Translations under genes and position numbers: made by a program
Part shown: positions 24,795-36,305 of the stretch, piece after piece
How the letters are laid out: each line of letters begins with the position of its first letter
Numbering within the stretch: the stretch's first letter is position 1
The notes under the pieces: generated by a model
What the model was told of the DNA's origin: nothing
Databases searched by the model: none
What the model saw: only the letters and a program-made list of their open reading frames with translations
Source: Synaphobranchus kaupii
Taxonomy: Eukaryota; Chordata; Actinopteri; Anguilliformes; Synaphobranchidae
NCBI GenBank assembly: GCA_029718625.1
Contig: CM056376.1
Span: 108,908,278 to 108,972,277, forward strand
Direction: 5' to 3'
DNA: 64,000 nucleotides

Positions 24795-25014
24795 GCTAAA
24801 AGTACTGAAGTCACAAAATGTCTATTTTGAGAAAATCAAATCCGAAAATATAATTGATCCATAAAATCAGCCATTAAAAGTTTTGCTGTTTTTATGCACT
24901 GCTTAGGCACCTTTTCTGTTAACAATATGTATAGGGTGGACTTAGCTAAACAAATACAACATGTTTCTATGCTCAACCTGAATTGTCTAAAAATGTGACT
25001 TCAGTACTTTTAGC
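24795..25014. mobile_element. Possible short MITE with 21-bp inverted ends
   Basis: GCTAAAAGTACTGAAGTCAC (24795 on) recurs as its exact complement ending at 25014. The span is 220 bp and AT-rich, with no coding capacity. The inner flanks keep weaker inverted similarity (ATGTC / GACA). No clear target duplication is seen. Confidence 0.55.
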
Positions 25015-25805
25015 ACAAGGGTCTTCAAATATTAACAATATGAAATCACAACAGGCAGAAAGGGCTCTTATTGTGGAAATAGTTTCCATTCAAAATAATG
25101 TATAATGGAATGGTTTGATGTTTTTATAAAACTGCCTTTTCATTCTGAGTTGATTATATATTGTAGGCTATCTCAGATTTTTTCCAGTTCTTATCCAAAA
25201 TTATTGTTCAGTGTCCCCCAGTTAGGGGATGGGGGGTTCAAATAGGTTAACAAAAACAAAGTACAGAATATAGTTTTTATAAAAAGTTTTGAAAAGAAAA
25301 AAAGACAGTGAGTGGGGTGATTACTCATAAATTACAATAACAATTAATTTTAGACTAGAAAAGATCACATTTCCTATATCTAACGCAACTTCCGATTGAA
25401 AATTTAGCTATTTTTTTAGTATTTTTTTGTGATACTAAAAAAATCTGTTTTAATCAAATGTATAATATGAACATTTAAAATCGTGAGGGAATTGGGGCGG
25501 GACTTGATAAGCAGGCTGCTTTTTTCCCGTATCCCTTTTCGGCAGGAAATGTATTTGTTAAATGCATATTTCAGAAATGTGATGCAATGTGACTATACAC
25601 ATGCCGAAATAAACAAATAAACAGAAGCCCCGCCCACTTCCGGTTTTAAATCCGAATACAGATAATGTTGATGTTCAAACAGATACAGATATAGATAGTG
25701 GCATCGATCTAACACAATCAGATATGACATATAAGGTTAGCAAACATTTCTTTCTTCCAAGACCTAGCCACCAAATAAATGTTTTCAATAATAGCAATCT
25801 AGCTT

Positions 25806-26893
25806 CTATTCATTATAGGTAATTAGCCTACAGTTGGCTGGCAAGCAGAAAGTCCAGGTGAATTTGTGTTGAAACTTTTGACCTACAGGTACCTGTCCAA
25901 TAGAACAGGGGTTCTCAATCCTGGTCCTGGGGGACCCCTGTGTATGCTGGTTTTTGTTGCAACCGCAGTTGCAATCCCAGAATTTTAACAAGCTGTTAAT
26001 TTTTCTTAATTAGGTGCTTTTCATGTTTGGAGGAATTATTCGCCCACTTAAGACACATTATGTCAGAAATAGCTATGCATGCCATGTAGAACAAACTCCC
26101 CATGTTCACATTGTGCTTATTGTGCTATATTGCAACAATTACATAAGAAAAGGTTACAAAATAATGTATTTTCACTCAAATGAAAGAGTGAAGTGAATCA
26201 ATAGGCTCCTAATTAGGTTGTTGAACACATGTGTTTAACTCAATTTTTTCTTTAAGCTTAAGACAATGCAGGTTTGGCTCGTTATCATTTGCTTTGTGTT
26301 TGAATTCTTCATTATCTACGAAATGGTTAATTTTAGTGGCCATGTGTCCACACTTTCACCAATTAGGAGCCTATTGATTCAAATCAGTCTTTAAATGGAT
26401 CTGTTAAATAATTTTCTTATCTTTTTTAAATAATATAGCACAATGTGAACATGGGGTGTTTATTCTACATGGCATCCATAGCTATTTCTGATATAATGTG
26501 GCTTAAGAGGGTGAATAATTCCTCCAAACATGACAAGCACCTAATTAAGAAAAATTAACAGCTTGTTAAAATTCTGGGATTGCAACTGCGGTTGCAACGA
26601 AAGCCAGCATACACAGGGGTCCCCCAGGACCAGGATTGAGAACCCCTGCAATAGAATATAGGAGCGGCATGTCTGTCTTTAAACCAATCCGCTCCTGAAC
26701 ATCTTGCCACGTTCTAAAATGAGCACCTATGCTAGTTTCCAAGCAGGCTTTATCCAATTCCCTATTCTTTTTCGTTGCATTAAATAGCGCCGGTGTAACG
26801 GGTCGCTGTGAAATTTCTAGCTGGTTAACTGTCAAGGTTAGGCTACTTAGCAAGCGGAATGTCAGTAGGCCTGACGTTCGTGTAAGCACTCAT
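25806..26893 (-). pseudogene. Coding-like frame interrupted by the hAT element (family unknown)
   Basis: On the minus strand 26893-26657 is open and reads KNRELDKACLETSIGAHFRT then WQDVQERIGLKTDMPLLYSI. Ignoring the hAT element and one CAATAGAA copy, the frame continues for about 35 codons (GQVPVGQKFQHKF...) to a stop at 25806. The W-x-x-V-x-E-x-I-G-x-K-T-D pattern resembles a motif I associate with uncharacterised, transposon-related fish proteins, but I cannot name the family. GC boxes lie upstream at 27030-27110. It could be a chance frame. Confidence 0.35.
25906..26648. mobile_element. Palindromic hAT-type non-autonomous element
   Basis: Ends CAGGGGTTCTCAA...TTGAGAACCCCTG match hAT terminal repeats. 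The perfect 8-bp duplication CAATAGAA flanks it (25898-25905 and 26649-26656), as expected for hAT insertion. Almost the whole 743 bp is an imperfect palindrome with arms of about 330 bp. There is no transposase. It sits inside a coding-like frame on the minus strand. Confidence 0.92.
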
Positions 26894-27837
26894 TCCAGAG
26901 GGTTAAAAACATTCAGGGACTGTTAAAGGATTAATAAACATCGCCTTTTCTTCTGTCTCTTCCTACTTCACAATTTCAAAAGACGCAAATTGGGCTCAAG
27001 TGAGAGAACAGACGGGAAGGGGGGAGGAGGGAGGAGTTACAATTGTGGGAGGGGCGATAAAGCAATTCGGTAACGTGTCATAGGCACGTAGGCGGAGCCA
27101 GCAATGGGGGAAACCCATTTGAAATTAAAGGGCTAACTGTAATTTGTGCAGTTTGAATACCCATCAATCAAGAAGAGGGGGAAATGGGGCGTTGACTTGC
27201 TTATGTCAAAAAAAGGTTACACATCACGGATAGCGGATCTATCCATACCATAGACTAGAAAAATAAGTAAGTTGAGTCTACTGTTGACTCTAATATGTGT
27301 AAAACAACTTGACTTTGTATCAAGTAAAATCATGCTTTTATTATTATTCTTATATGTATTATGGGTATAACGGGGTTGAAAATATGACTGTAAACCTGTT
27401 TGGTAGAAAAAGGCAAGTTTCTTCATTATAGCCCATGGGAACCATATTAGTTGCTGAAACTCCTGGCTCCTCTCGCCTGTCCAGTTCCTATATAGCCTAC
27501 TAGTTCATTTTTATGTTTATATGAGATAGCCTACTAACTAGTAATTCCACTAAACTGCCTAAACAGAATTTGTGAAGCTGGTCTGTTATTGTTAGAAATA
27601 CATTTTGAAACGGTTTTATTTCTGGTTTAAGGTCCACATGGTCCTACTGCAATAGCCTGGATAATACAGACAGATAATAGTTTACAGTTAGCTAGCATTC
27701 TGTAGGTAACTTAATTGACTCAAAAAGTTAGGATATTTTGATAAAGCTACAAAAGTGCAAGGTTTTTTTCTAATGATAGGGAGAAGCTTACGTCAGAGTA
27801 ACGTTATAACGAGGGAACCCATGTTTGTGATGATTGC

Positions 27838-28020
27838 GTGTGGTGGGTGTGCACACACCTGTGTACGTATGGGTGTGTGTCTATGCCGGTGTGTGTGTGT
27901 GTGCTCATCATGCGCTTATATGTGTGTGTATGCATACATTTATGTGTGTGTGTGTGTGTGTGTGTTTGTGTGCGAGCGTACATTTGTGTACTTATATGTG
28001 TGTGCCTGTGTGTGTGCATA

Positions 28021-28104
<84 letters not shown>

Positions 28105-28109
28105 CCTGA
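27838..28109. repeat. Compound (GT)n microsatellite
   Basis: GT/GTAT-rich tract with an uninterrupted (GT) run of about 40 repeats at 28025-28100. The long open frames on both strands here are repeat artefacts. Confidence 0.95.
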
Positions 28110-29404
28110 CATTAGGAAGGAGGTGCTGGGAGGAGTGGGCAGAGTTCCTGGCTGGAATGATGGAGGCAGTGCTATGGAGTTGTGTGGCTGATTCCAATGC
28201 AAAGCATGTAGGATCCTGCCAGATAAAACACAGCTCTCTGGATATATCAATGTTTAATGTATTGTAAAAAGAAGGAGAAGTTCTGCTTTACAGCACATAA
28301 CTGCCGCTATAAGCTTACAAACTATTACTATTTGCAGACTCAGATGACAGTTCGCCACAACAGGGGTCCTTCTTGCACCACCGTCTTGGAGAGATGTTCG
28401 TTTGGACCCGGCTGCCAACTGCTGCCGGCCCATTTCCACCCAACTGGTGAATCAGTAGACAGAGAAGCCGTTATCTGGAGGAGGGAGATAGCTGCCGTGA
28501 TTGTGTTGTGGGTGCTCTTTCCGTTGTTAGGGTTGAAGTGCTTGGTGATGTCAGTTGTGTTATCATAGTTGTTGGTGTTGTGCATTTGTGTTTCAGCTAG
28601 TTGGCACAGGCAGCACAGTACTTGTTATCTAGAGGAGGGCAATAGATGCTGGTGATTTTGTTAGGTGATATTGTGGTTGTTATGGTTGTAGTTTTTGTGG
28701 TGGAAGTATTGTTATTACGGTTGTTTTTGTGCTTGTTGATATTATTGATGTGTGCTCGTTGTTATTTTTATATTACTAGTAGTACTTATTGTTGTTGTTG
28801 TTACTGTTGTATTTGCCATGGTCCTTTGTATTGTTTGAACATTATAATTACTTTTGTTGGTATTTTTTGATGCTTTTGTTGTTGCTCTTGTTACTACTCA
28901 TGTTGCTGTGGTAGTCTTTGTAATGCTTTCTAATGTTTTAGTCGTTACTCTTGTCCTTGCTATTCCACTGTTGTTGCATCTGTTGTTGTGATCATTTTTT
29001 TTTTTGTTTGTTTTTTTTCCAAACAGCACAAACAGGCCCTGGCCTGCCCATTCCTGCTGTCTTCCAGCTGCGACGTTGGTCAAGCCAAGACTCGGGTGGC
29101 TCCAAGGCATAGACTGCAATCCATTATGCAGCTGACCGTATGCACTGTTTGTCAGTCAGGTACGTGGGGAAGTTTCAAATACCCTCGTGTTGCAGTCATT
29201 TTTTTTGCTTTCCCATTTTTATTTCCTCACCTTTGTAGGTTGAATTCGATTTACTTGTTCGTCTACGGTTACAGTGCCGTGACACCGATAAGGACTGTGC
29301 CAGCGGTGAAGCAGGAGGTTGAGGAGAAAATGTGGCAATGGTGAAATATATTGATGGAAGCCATTTTGTGTATATCATGAACATTTCAAACAAACATTCT
29401 TTTT

Positions 29405-29660
29405 AATTCCCCCTTTTTTCCTCCCAATTTTGAATGCCCAATGGCATTCACTCATTTCTGCAACTGCTGTTATTAATTCAGGAGCGCACTGACGGGTACA
29501 TGCCCCCCTCCCCCCGTAACAGGAGATGTCAAGGCACCGTTTGTGTTCAAAATGCTGCCCTCAATTTGAGTTTGCACTGGTGTCAGTTGGAGGAAGACAC
29601 TTCCTGCAGACTGTGGGTACCTGATTGGCCACTAGGGGGGTGCCAGTGAGCAATGATACA
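29405..29660. other. Possible diverged SINE copy
   Basis: Shares a loose layout with the SINE at 2.16-2.49 kb (a cCTCcCAATTtt start and GC-rich body). It ends with a CCACTAGGGGGG motif at 29629 that resembles a CTCF core. The homology is by eye and weak. Confidence 0.25.
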
Positions 29661-30205
29661 TAGTCATCCCGACTAACTGACTCCCTCCCTCCCTGCGGGA
29701 CATTGCTACCAACTGACCCACACAAAATTCCCATCGTCCTTAGTTACCATTGCTCAGTCTGCCAGTCTATCACTTCCGAGATGAATTCTCCATTGGAAAC
29801 AAGCCAAAAACCACAGGGCCTATCACAGTCTGTATTATATATTTTATATATTTTATTGTTTCTCAGTGGACTTTTGGGTACATCATAGTCATATTGCATA
29901 ATTAATTTCATTGTTTTTCTCATCCATAATCTATCCTGTTCAGCAATGGAACTGTGCACTTGGTACACCATTGACTTTAAAGTGCTAAAAAAAAAGGCAT
30001 GTAAAAATAAACATTGATTTCTATCTGGTTTGCAAGTGCCTAGCTAAGTTATCATTCACTCAAATCATTGTCGAAGTAGCTTGCTAGCAAACTCACATCA
30101 TTAATAAAGTTAACTAGCTGCTAGATTATCAGATTAACATTGATTCGCCATTAGCTTACTTATTATTTTATCACTGAAACCTAATATATATATATTTATA
30201 TGGGG

Positions 30206-30269
30206 GTGTTGGGCAGCAGGCAGCAGCCTCAGACAGACAGCCAGTGTCTGAGAGCTCTCCAGTAGATTA
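30206..30269 (+). repeat. 64-bp dispersed repeat, copy 1
   Basis: Matches 34271-34334 at 61 of 64 positions. It contains the hairpin CTCAGACA...TGTCTGAG. This copy is embedded in TA-rich sequence. Confidence 0.85.
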
Positions 30270-31159
30270 TATACAGTATATTTTCGCTCGTATGTAACAT
30301 TGTGAAGTATATTTAAGTATATTTATGGCAGTACATTGAGTTGGTGGTGTCGTTGCCAACAGAGTCTAAGTTACCCCGTTGTATGGGAAATGCAATTAAA
30401 GGTACTCCATTGACAGGAGGCATTCCTGGGGTCACTCGTACAAGTGCCCATCCATGAGGTTTCACTGTTTTTAGCTGAACACATTTACGATACACCTTGC
30501 TAAGTTAACACTCTGCTTAACACTTGCTAAGTTAACACTCTGCCCTCCTGCCAGTGAAAGCTTAGCCGAGTTAGTGGTGGTTGGCAACAGTTGCTACACA
30601 AACGAGCTCACTGATTAGTGGTCAGCTAGTGAATCTAAAGGCTAGCAAAGGGTCAGTCATGCTTAGCCTTATGGGGGACACCTTACCTTAATCATGTGAG
30701 ATCCATGTTGAAAATAAGCAAAAATCAGTAACAGCATCGCTCATGGATTAATACAGTATTAGTTCAAGGTCCATACAGTTGCATGCATTGGTGACTGGGG
30801 TGAGTGACAAATAGATTAGGTGGTTTTATTTGAAAATAATTACCCCCATTTTTCCAGTTTTGAACAAATAACAAGCGTGCAAATTTAAATAAGGATCATC
30901 CATTGGCCATAGATTACATTTAACTTGATTGCCTTTGTCATAGCCTGACCTTCGCTCTAATGTGAGGTACACAAGGGTACTGTAATTTCACGCTAATAGG
31001 TTACAACAGAAATTAAACAAAATTAAGGCAAAAAAAAAGGAACCAGCTGCTGCCAAGGTGGTCCTTGCTTCAAAAGGGAATGTTTTTTATTTATTTAACA
31101 GCAAGTTCAGGGTGTTGCTTCTTCAAAGGTTAGTTGGGTGTTTCACCGATTCGGTCTCC

Positions 31160-31310
31160 ACTGTGAATCAGCTGCAGTTTGATCAGACTACTCAGAGTTA
31201 CTGGAATTAGTTGCAGTTTATACTCATACTCCTCAGAGTTACAGGAGTCCATTATGGTTCATGCTCAGACTAGGATTCAGGTGCAGTTTATACTGTAAGA
31301 GTTGGATTTA
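31160..31310 (+). repeat. Old degenerate tandem repeat
   Basis: Copies of a segment like GAATCAGCTGCAGTTTGATC / GAATTAGTTGCAGTTTATAC / GATTCAGGTGCAGTTTATAC joined by ACTCAGAGTTACTGG-type spacers. A further distant copy lies at about 31560-31600. Confidence 0.55.
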
Positions 31311-31420
31311 GTTCCGACGATTGTCACAACCTTGACACTCGTTGTGAATCCCTGTTTGGAATTGTTGTTCTGGAATTGATAGTTTTGGCCTGAAGGCACA
31401 ATGTTTTTGGAGCAGCCAAA

Positions 31421-31475
31421 GAGAGAGAGTGAGAGAGAGAGAGACAGAGAGATGGGGTGGAGAGAGAGAGAGTGA
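31421..31475. repeat. (GA)n microsatellite
   Basis: Interrupted GAGAGA tract. Confidence 0.9.
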
Positions 31476-31841
31476 GTAATGGCAGCTGCTAGCCATGTAA
31501 TATACAGTCTATTGTGCAAAGGCTAGTAAAACATTTTAAAGAACTCCACAGGCTGAGAATACTCAAAGCTGCTGGAATCAGGGGTAGTTTATACAAAGAC
31601 GAGTCGGAGTCACCAAACCAGGCACAGTTTTGACAATTCAGAATACAAGGCACCGGGTGGATTTTGAACTCACACTTAACTTGAGAGTCCTGGATTTGTA
31701 GGGTTGAAATCAGGCATTTTATGTTTTGTATTTATGTCCGTCAGGGCTTAAATGGCTGTCTAATGAACCTAAAGTTTGCACATTGCTGAGTATAGTTGCA
31801 TGGTGGTGACAAAACCCATTTTGAAGTTGAACACCCCCTAG

Positions 31842-31848
<7 letters not shown>

Positions 31849-31910
<62 letters not shown>
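31849..31910. repeat. (CA)n microsatellite
   Basis: About 31 uninterrupted CA repeats. Confidence 0.97.
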
Positions 31911-31912
<2 letters not shown>

Positions 31913-32229
31913 TTATCTAAATAAAAGAGTTATGAGTGCTACACCAATCATCTTGTAGAGTTTTCCACTCCCACTAAAAGAAAAGTTGTGTTTCAAACAA
32001 ATTGCTCTCATTATGAGAAAATGAATGACATTAACATTCAATACAGCAAATAAGTTCTGCCTTTCTCCCTTTAAAAGGTCAAATCCATTTAGGTGCATGG
32101 ATTCAAAAGAAAAAAGAATTCATAAGTTGAATCTTTGTCTTTTTTCCGGTTGCTTGCACTTTTCTGTGCGCTTGTCTGGTTGCTTTTGAGGACATAATGA
32201 TCTGAAATCAGAAGCTGATGAAGAGACAC

Positions 32230-33120
32230 AGGACCCTTTTAACTACATGAAAGGCTCGGTCCGCAAAGCGCCCAGCGATCGGCACGCTTTCACGCGATTA
32301 GGCGTGTCAGACAGGACCGCCTTTGTTGTGTCGTGTGCAGGGACGTGGCCCACGTTTCACAGGACTGGCGCGGACATAATCGGCCCTTTCCACCCACCCC
32401 CCCCCCCCCCCCACCTCTTACTCAAAGACCACCCCTGCTTCATCAGAACACAAGTGTACATGGTTCTGGCATTCACACCAAACTCTGTTTCTAAGCAGGC
32501 CTCCGGCTTGTGAGGTCGCACCACTGTGCACAAGGTGAGTTTCCCTGCCATTAGCTGACGTGAATCCTGGGGAACCAAAATGAACCGGGTAAGGGCGGGT
32601 AACAATAATAACATCGAAGGATGACCTGATACTATTCCTCAGTTTACGCCTCAGTTCACCCGGAGTCCCCGTCTGCTTGCCATAACGCCCTGTTTTATTT
32701 TACCCTCTGCTCCCCAGCTCACACGCATACACACACCGCGCGCGCACGCAAGGGTACATGCGCGCACGCTCTTCCTCCTCTTTTCCAATAAGAACAATAG
32801 GTTATGGAGCACATTTTCCTGCTGCATTACTCACAGGCAGACGCCTTCACATGTGATTAGGTTCAGCGGGCGGCGCGGTCACCGCGTTCCCTCAGTGCCC
32901 CCTGCTGGAGCCTGCGCGGAGCTGCGAGGCGCTTCTGCAGACGACGGTGTGCAGCTGTCTGCTGAATGACTCGGGGCACAGCTCTCCGGAGCTGAAGTGA
33001 GAGGTGGGGGAGGGTGGGAGTTTGGGGCGTTGTGGGGCCTAGGTGACACGCTGCTGTCGAACCTCTGGGCAAAGCACTTTAGCTTAAGCGTACCAAGCAT
33101 GGTCCCTGCAAGGCGCTACC
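32230..33120. promoter_or_regulatory. CpG-retaining patch, possible regulatory element
   Basis: Contains CpG-dense stretches (GGTCCGCAAAGCGCCCAGCG at about 32258, GCGGGCGGCGCGGTCACCGC at about 32866), a short CGCGCGCGCACGC tract, a 16-C run and the CTCF-type motif. No coding frame is convincing. Function is inferred from composition only. Confidence 0.35.
32894..32908 (-). promoter_or_regulatory. CTCF-type motif
   Basis: The minus strand reads CCAGCAGGGGGCACT, a very close match to the vertebrate CTCF core. It lies in a CpG-richer patch (32230-33120) of the presumed smad6 intron 3. Confidence 0.55.
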
Positions 33121-33700
33121 GCACCCTGCGTAAAAGGCATTTCCTGGCTAGCTAAATAATGCAGCACTGTCAAAAGAGCATTGCCTGTTGTCCTCTCCGT
33201 ATAAAAGCCCAAAGAAGCCAGTGCATTAACGGCATTACAAAGCACAGAAGGAATACGACCCAACCCCCCACCGCAGAAACACGCACACCAACACACACTT
33301 TCTGATTACACAGCATACTCTGCAGTTCATTAACAGGAAACCCAAACTGTTCATTCTCATCAGAGGGAGAAAGAGAGAGAGAGAGAGAGGGAGGGGGGGG
33401 GGGGAGCAAAGGATGGGGGAAAGAGGGAGGGGGATTCATTGTACAGCGAGCGCATTCACACTTGCAGTCCTCTCTCGCCACTGGAACATGACAAATTGGG
33501 GCCGTGCGGCGATTAAAATAACCGAACGTGCAGGCAGTTTGTAGAGCCGTTCATAATGGGAGATAAGATGTAACCGAGGGAGACACACTCGAAACATTCA
33601 TACAAAGCAGGGATTTGAAATACAATACAGTGTACACTCTACCTGTATGTTGCTTAACATACTATATGGCATAGACACAGTCAGGACTGTAAAGGAACGT

Positions 33701-33721
33701 CTCACACACACACACACACAC
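33701..33721. repeat. (CA)n microsatellite
   Basis: About ten CA repeats. Confidence 0.9.
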
Positions 33722-34270
33722 TCTGCCGTATTAACCAGTGTGTTTATGTGTGGAGGAATATTTGTAGTTTAGAAACATGGGGAGTGTGGGGAGTCTCAGA
33801 AGGACTTGGGGGGGGGGGGGGGGGGTGTTTGGTATATGGGACTCACACTAAATAGCATACCTGCACACCTGGTATCTCTCCCTCTCACTTCATGCAAAAA
33901 CAGCCATATGTTTGTAGATATGTCAGACTAATTGTACTTACCCTTAATTTTTATGTTTTATTAAAATATTGCATTTATTCATTAATATGCACATAATATT
34001 TCAATAAAACATTATGATCCTGCGGGTTTCTAAAGCGAGTTCTCTTTCCTTTTTCCCCTTCCTCCCCTGCATAATAATTTGAATAATTACCACGCGTGTG
34101 CATGTGTGTGAAAATGAAAGTGAAGCTGACATGGTGAATGTGGAAGAGTGAAGAAGCCAAAAATGTTGGAAACATAAAAAGGCAGAGTCAAGGAAAGGGT
34201 GGTTGGTGGAAGGGTACAGTCCGGACCCCCACTCCCCTTTAATCTGATGTGGGAAAGGGGGGGGTTGGGG

Positions 34271-34334
34271 GCGTTGGGCAGCGGGCAGCAGCCTCAGACA
34301 GACATCCAGTGTCTGAGAGCTCTCCAGTAGATTA
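34271..34334 (+). repeat. 64-bp dispersed repeat, copy 2
   Basis: Second copy, in the same orientation 4,065 bp away. It is in GC-richer sequence and followed by GGCTGAGTGCCGCAGTACCC, which copy 1 lacks. Confidence 0.85.
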
Positions 34335-34436
34335 GGCTGAGTGCCGCAGTACCCAGGCTGCTGAATCAGCCCCTGCTTCTCCACATGACCCAAATCCTCA
34401 CTCCGCTCAAGGAAATTCTGTACCGTGCTGACTGAC

Positions 34437-34789
34437 CGCTTTTTCCTTTTTCTCTCTCTCCCTCATTTCTTTCTCTCTTCCCCATCTTTCTTTCTCTTTC
34501 TCTCTCCCCCCATATTTTTCTCCCTCTCCCCCCACTCCCTCTCTCTCCCTCTCCTCTCTCTCTGTTCTCACTCTTCATTTCACCGCCTCTTTCTCCCTGC
34601 CTTCCTTTCTCCACCTTTCTCTCGCTTTTTCACTCTCTGCTCTCTCTCTCTCTCTCTCTCTTCCCTCTGTCTCGCTACCCTCGTCTTGTTCTTTCCCCAT
34701 CTCTCCCCCTCACTCTCACTGTCAATCTATCCCCCTCTCCATTTCCCCTCGCCATCACTATACAACGATACCACCCCCTCCCTCCCTCC

Positions 34790-34830
<41 letters not shown>

Positions 34831-34935
34831 TCAACCCCTGCCTTTCTCTCCATCTCTCAGCCACCCTTTCTGTCTCTCTCTCTCTCTGTCTCTCCCCCTC
34901 CCTCTCTTTCTTTCTCACCTCCGCTTCCTTTCTCT
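34437..34935. repeat. 500-bp polypyrimidine tract with internal (CA)n
   Basis: The plus strand is almost entirely C and T (TCTCTCC/CCCTCT/TTTCTC), broken by an ACAC run at about 34799-34828. The open frame across it is low-complexity only. Confidence 0.9.
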
Positions 34936-35200
34936 CTGAAACGTTTGCAGTCATTAACAGGAATTCCATTAACAATTTGGTAAATGAGGTAGGAAAGGAA
35001 TGTGGACGGAAAAAAACCGGAGGAAAAAAGTAAAATAGGAGAAAGCCTGTATGAAATGAGAACTTGCCAATGGGTTTTCTTCCTATCAGTATTCTCGCAA
35101 ATGATCTCCAGGGTAATTCAGTGTGCTTTTTTTTTATTTTTTTTATATATTTTTTTTTTTGCAGCCCCTCTGCTGCATTGTGTGGGGCTTACTCTGCAGT

Positions 35201-35260
35201 CTGCTAATGCAAATCCATTATGGATATGCAGATACAGATCAATCCAGTTATTATTCCGTG
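35201..35260. promoter_or_regulatory. POU/octamer-containing candidate element
   Basis: CTAATGCAAATCCATTATGG contains the exact octamer ATGCAAAT (35207-35214), followed by a near-octamer TATGCAGAT. The surrounding sequence is unique. Confidence 0.3.
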
Positions 35261-35805
35261 TGTTTGTCATCCCAGGTGGTGTTATATTACTATTAATATA
35301 CTGTTTTATTATCCCCACCGCAAGGGTACTGCTTTACCAAGGTGTGCCTTTGCATCTGTCTGCATGGATGGGGAAACATTCTCATAGAGAATATAGTTTA
35401 ACTCATAGAGGCCAAGACCGAGTCAAATGTTTGAGGGTCTGCTAGTCTTCAATGAGGGGAAACCTACGAATATTATATTGTGCAACGTTAGTTCATTTAA
35501 GCTTATATATAGTATATAGGCCTATATTAACTACACTTGCATAAGGACCTTTTAAGAAGTCTTGTGCGTGGACCTTTTAATCTGCTCTAGATAAGAACAT
35601 CTTCAGATAAATAAATACATAATAACTCTATGTTTTTTTTTTTATCAAGCAGTAGAGCTATTAATAGGGTTTATCTCCACAGCAGATAAGGCACAGTGAA
35701 AAGATTTTACACTTCGTACATCACCTTACATTTGTGTCATTCGGATCGGTCTAACTCAAATCTTCAGGGATTGGTGATGATGAGGTCATAATATTTGCAT
35801 GTTAC

Positions 35806-36305
35806 NNNNNNNNNNNNNNNNNNNNNNNNNNNNNNNNNNNNNNNNNNNNNNNNNNNNNNNNNNNNNNNNNNNNNNNNNNNNNNNNNNNNNNNNNNNNNNN
35901 NNNNNNNNNNNNNNNNNNNNNNNNNNNNNNNNNNNNNNNNNNNNNNNNNNNNNNNNNNNNNNNNNNNNNNNNNNNNNNNNNNNNNNNNNNNNNNNNNNNN
36001 NNNNNNNNNNNNNNNNNNNNNNNNNNNNNNNNNNNNNNNNNNNNNNNNNNNNNNNNNNNNNNNNNNNNNNNNNNNNNNNNNNNNNNNNNNNNNNNNNNNN
36101 NNNNNNNNNNNNNNNNNNNNNNNNNNNNNNNNNNNNNNNNNNNNNNNNNNNNNNNNNNNNNNNNNNNNNNNNNNNNNNNNNNNNNNNNNNNNNNNNNNNN
36201 NNNNNNNNNNNNNNNNNNNNNNNNNNNNNNNNNNNNNNNNNNNNNNNNNNNNNNNNNNNNNNNNNNNNNNNNNNNNNNNNNNNNNNNNNNNNNNNNNNNN
36301 NNNNN
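35806..36305. other. Assembly gap (500 N)
   Basis: Exactly 500 unknown bases, a placeholder length. The right flank is purine/G-rich low-complexity sequence with a 16-G run (36369-36384), the likely cause of the break. Confidence 1.

Larger units (their letters stand above)
26900..35805. other. Intronic sequence with microsatellites
   Basis: 27000-27110 is purine/GC-box rich. 28640-28990 is GTT/TGTTG-rich low complexity. Other content (microsatellites, dispersed repeat, CpG patch, polypyrimidine tract, octamer) is listed separately. No gene seen. Confidence 0.5.

Noticed and set aside
27755..28267. Cys/Val-rich and Thr/His-rich frames
   Set aside because: They are translations of a (GT)n/(CA)n microsatellite.
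34425..35033. 202-codon Ser/Leu/Pro frame
   Set aside because: Low-complexity translation of the polypyrimidine tract.
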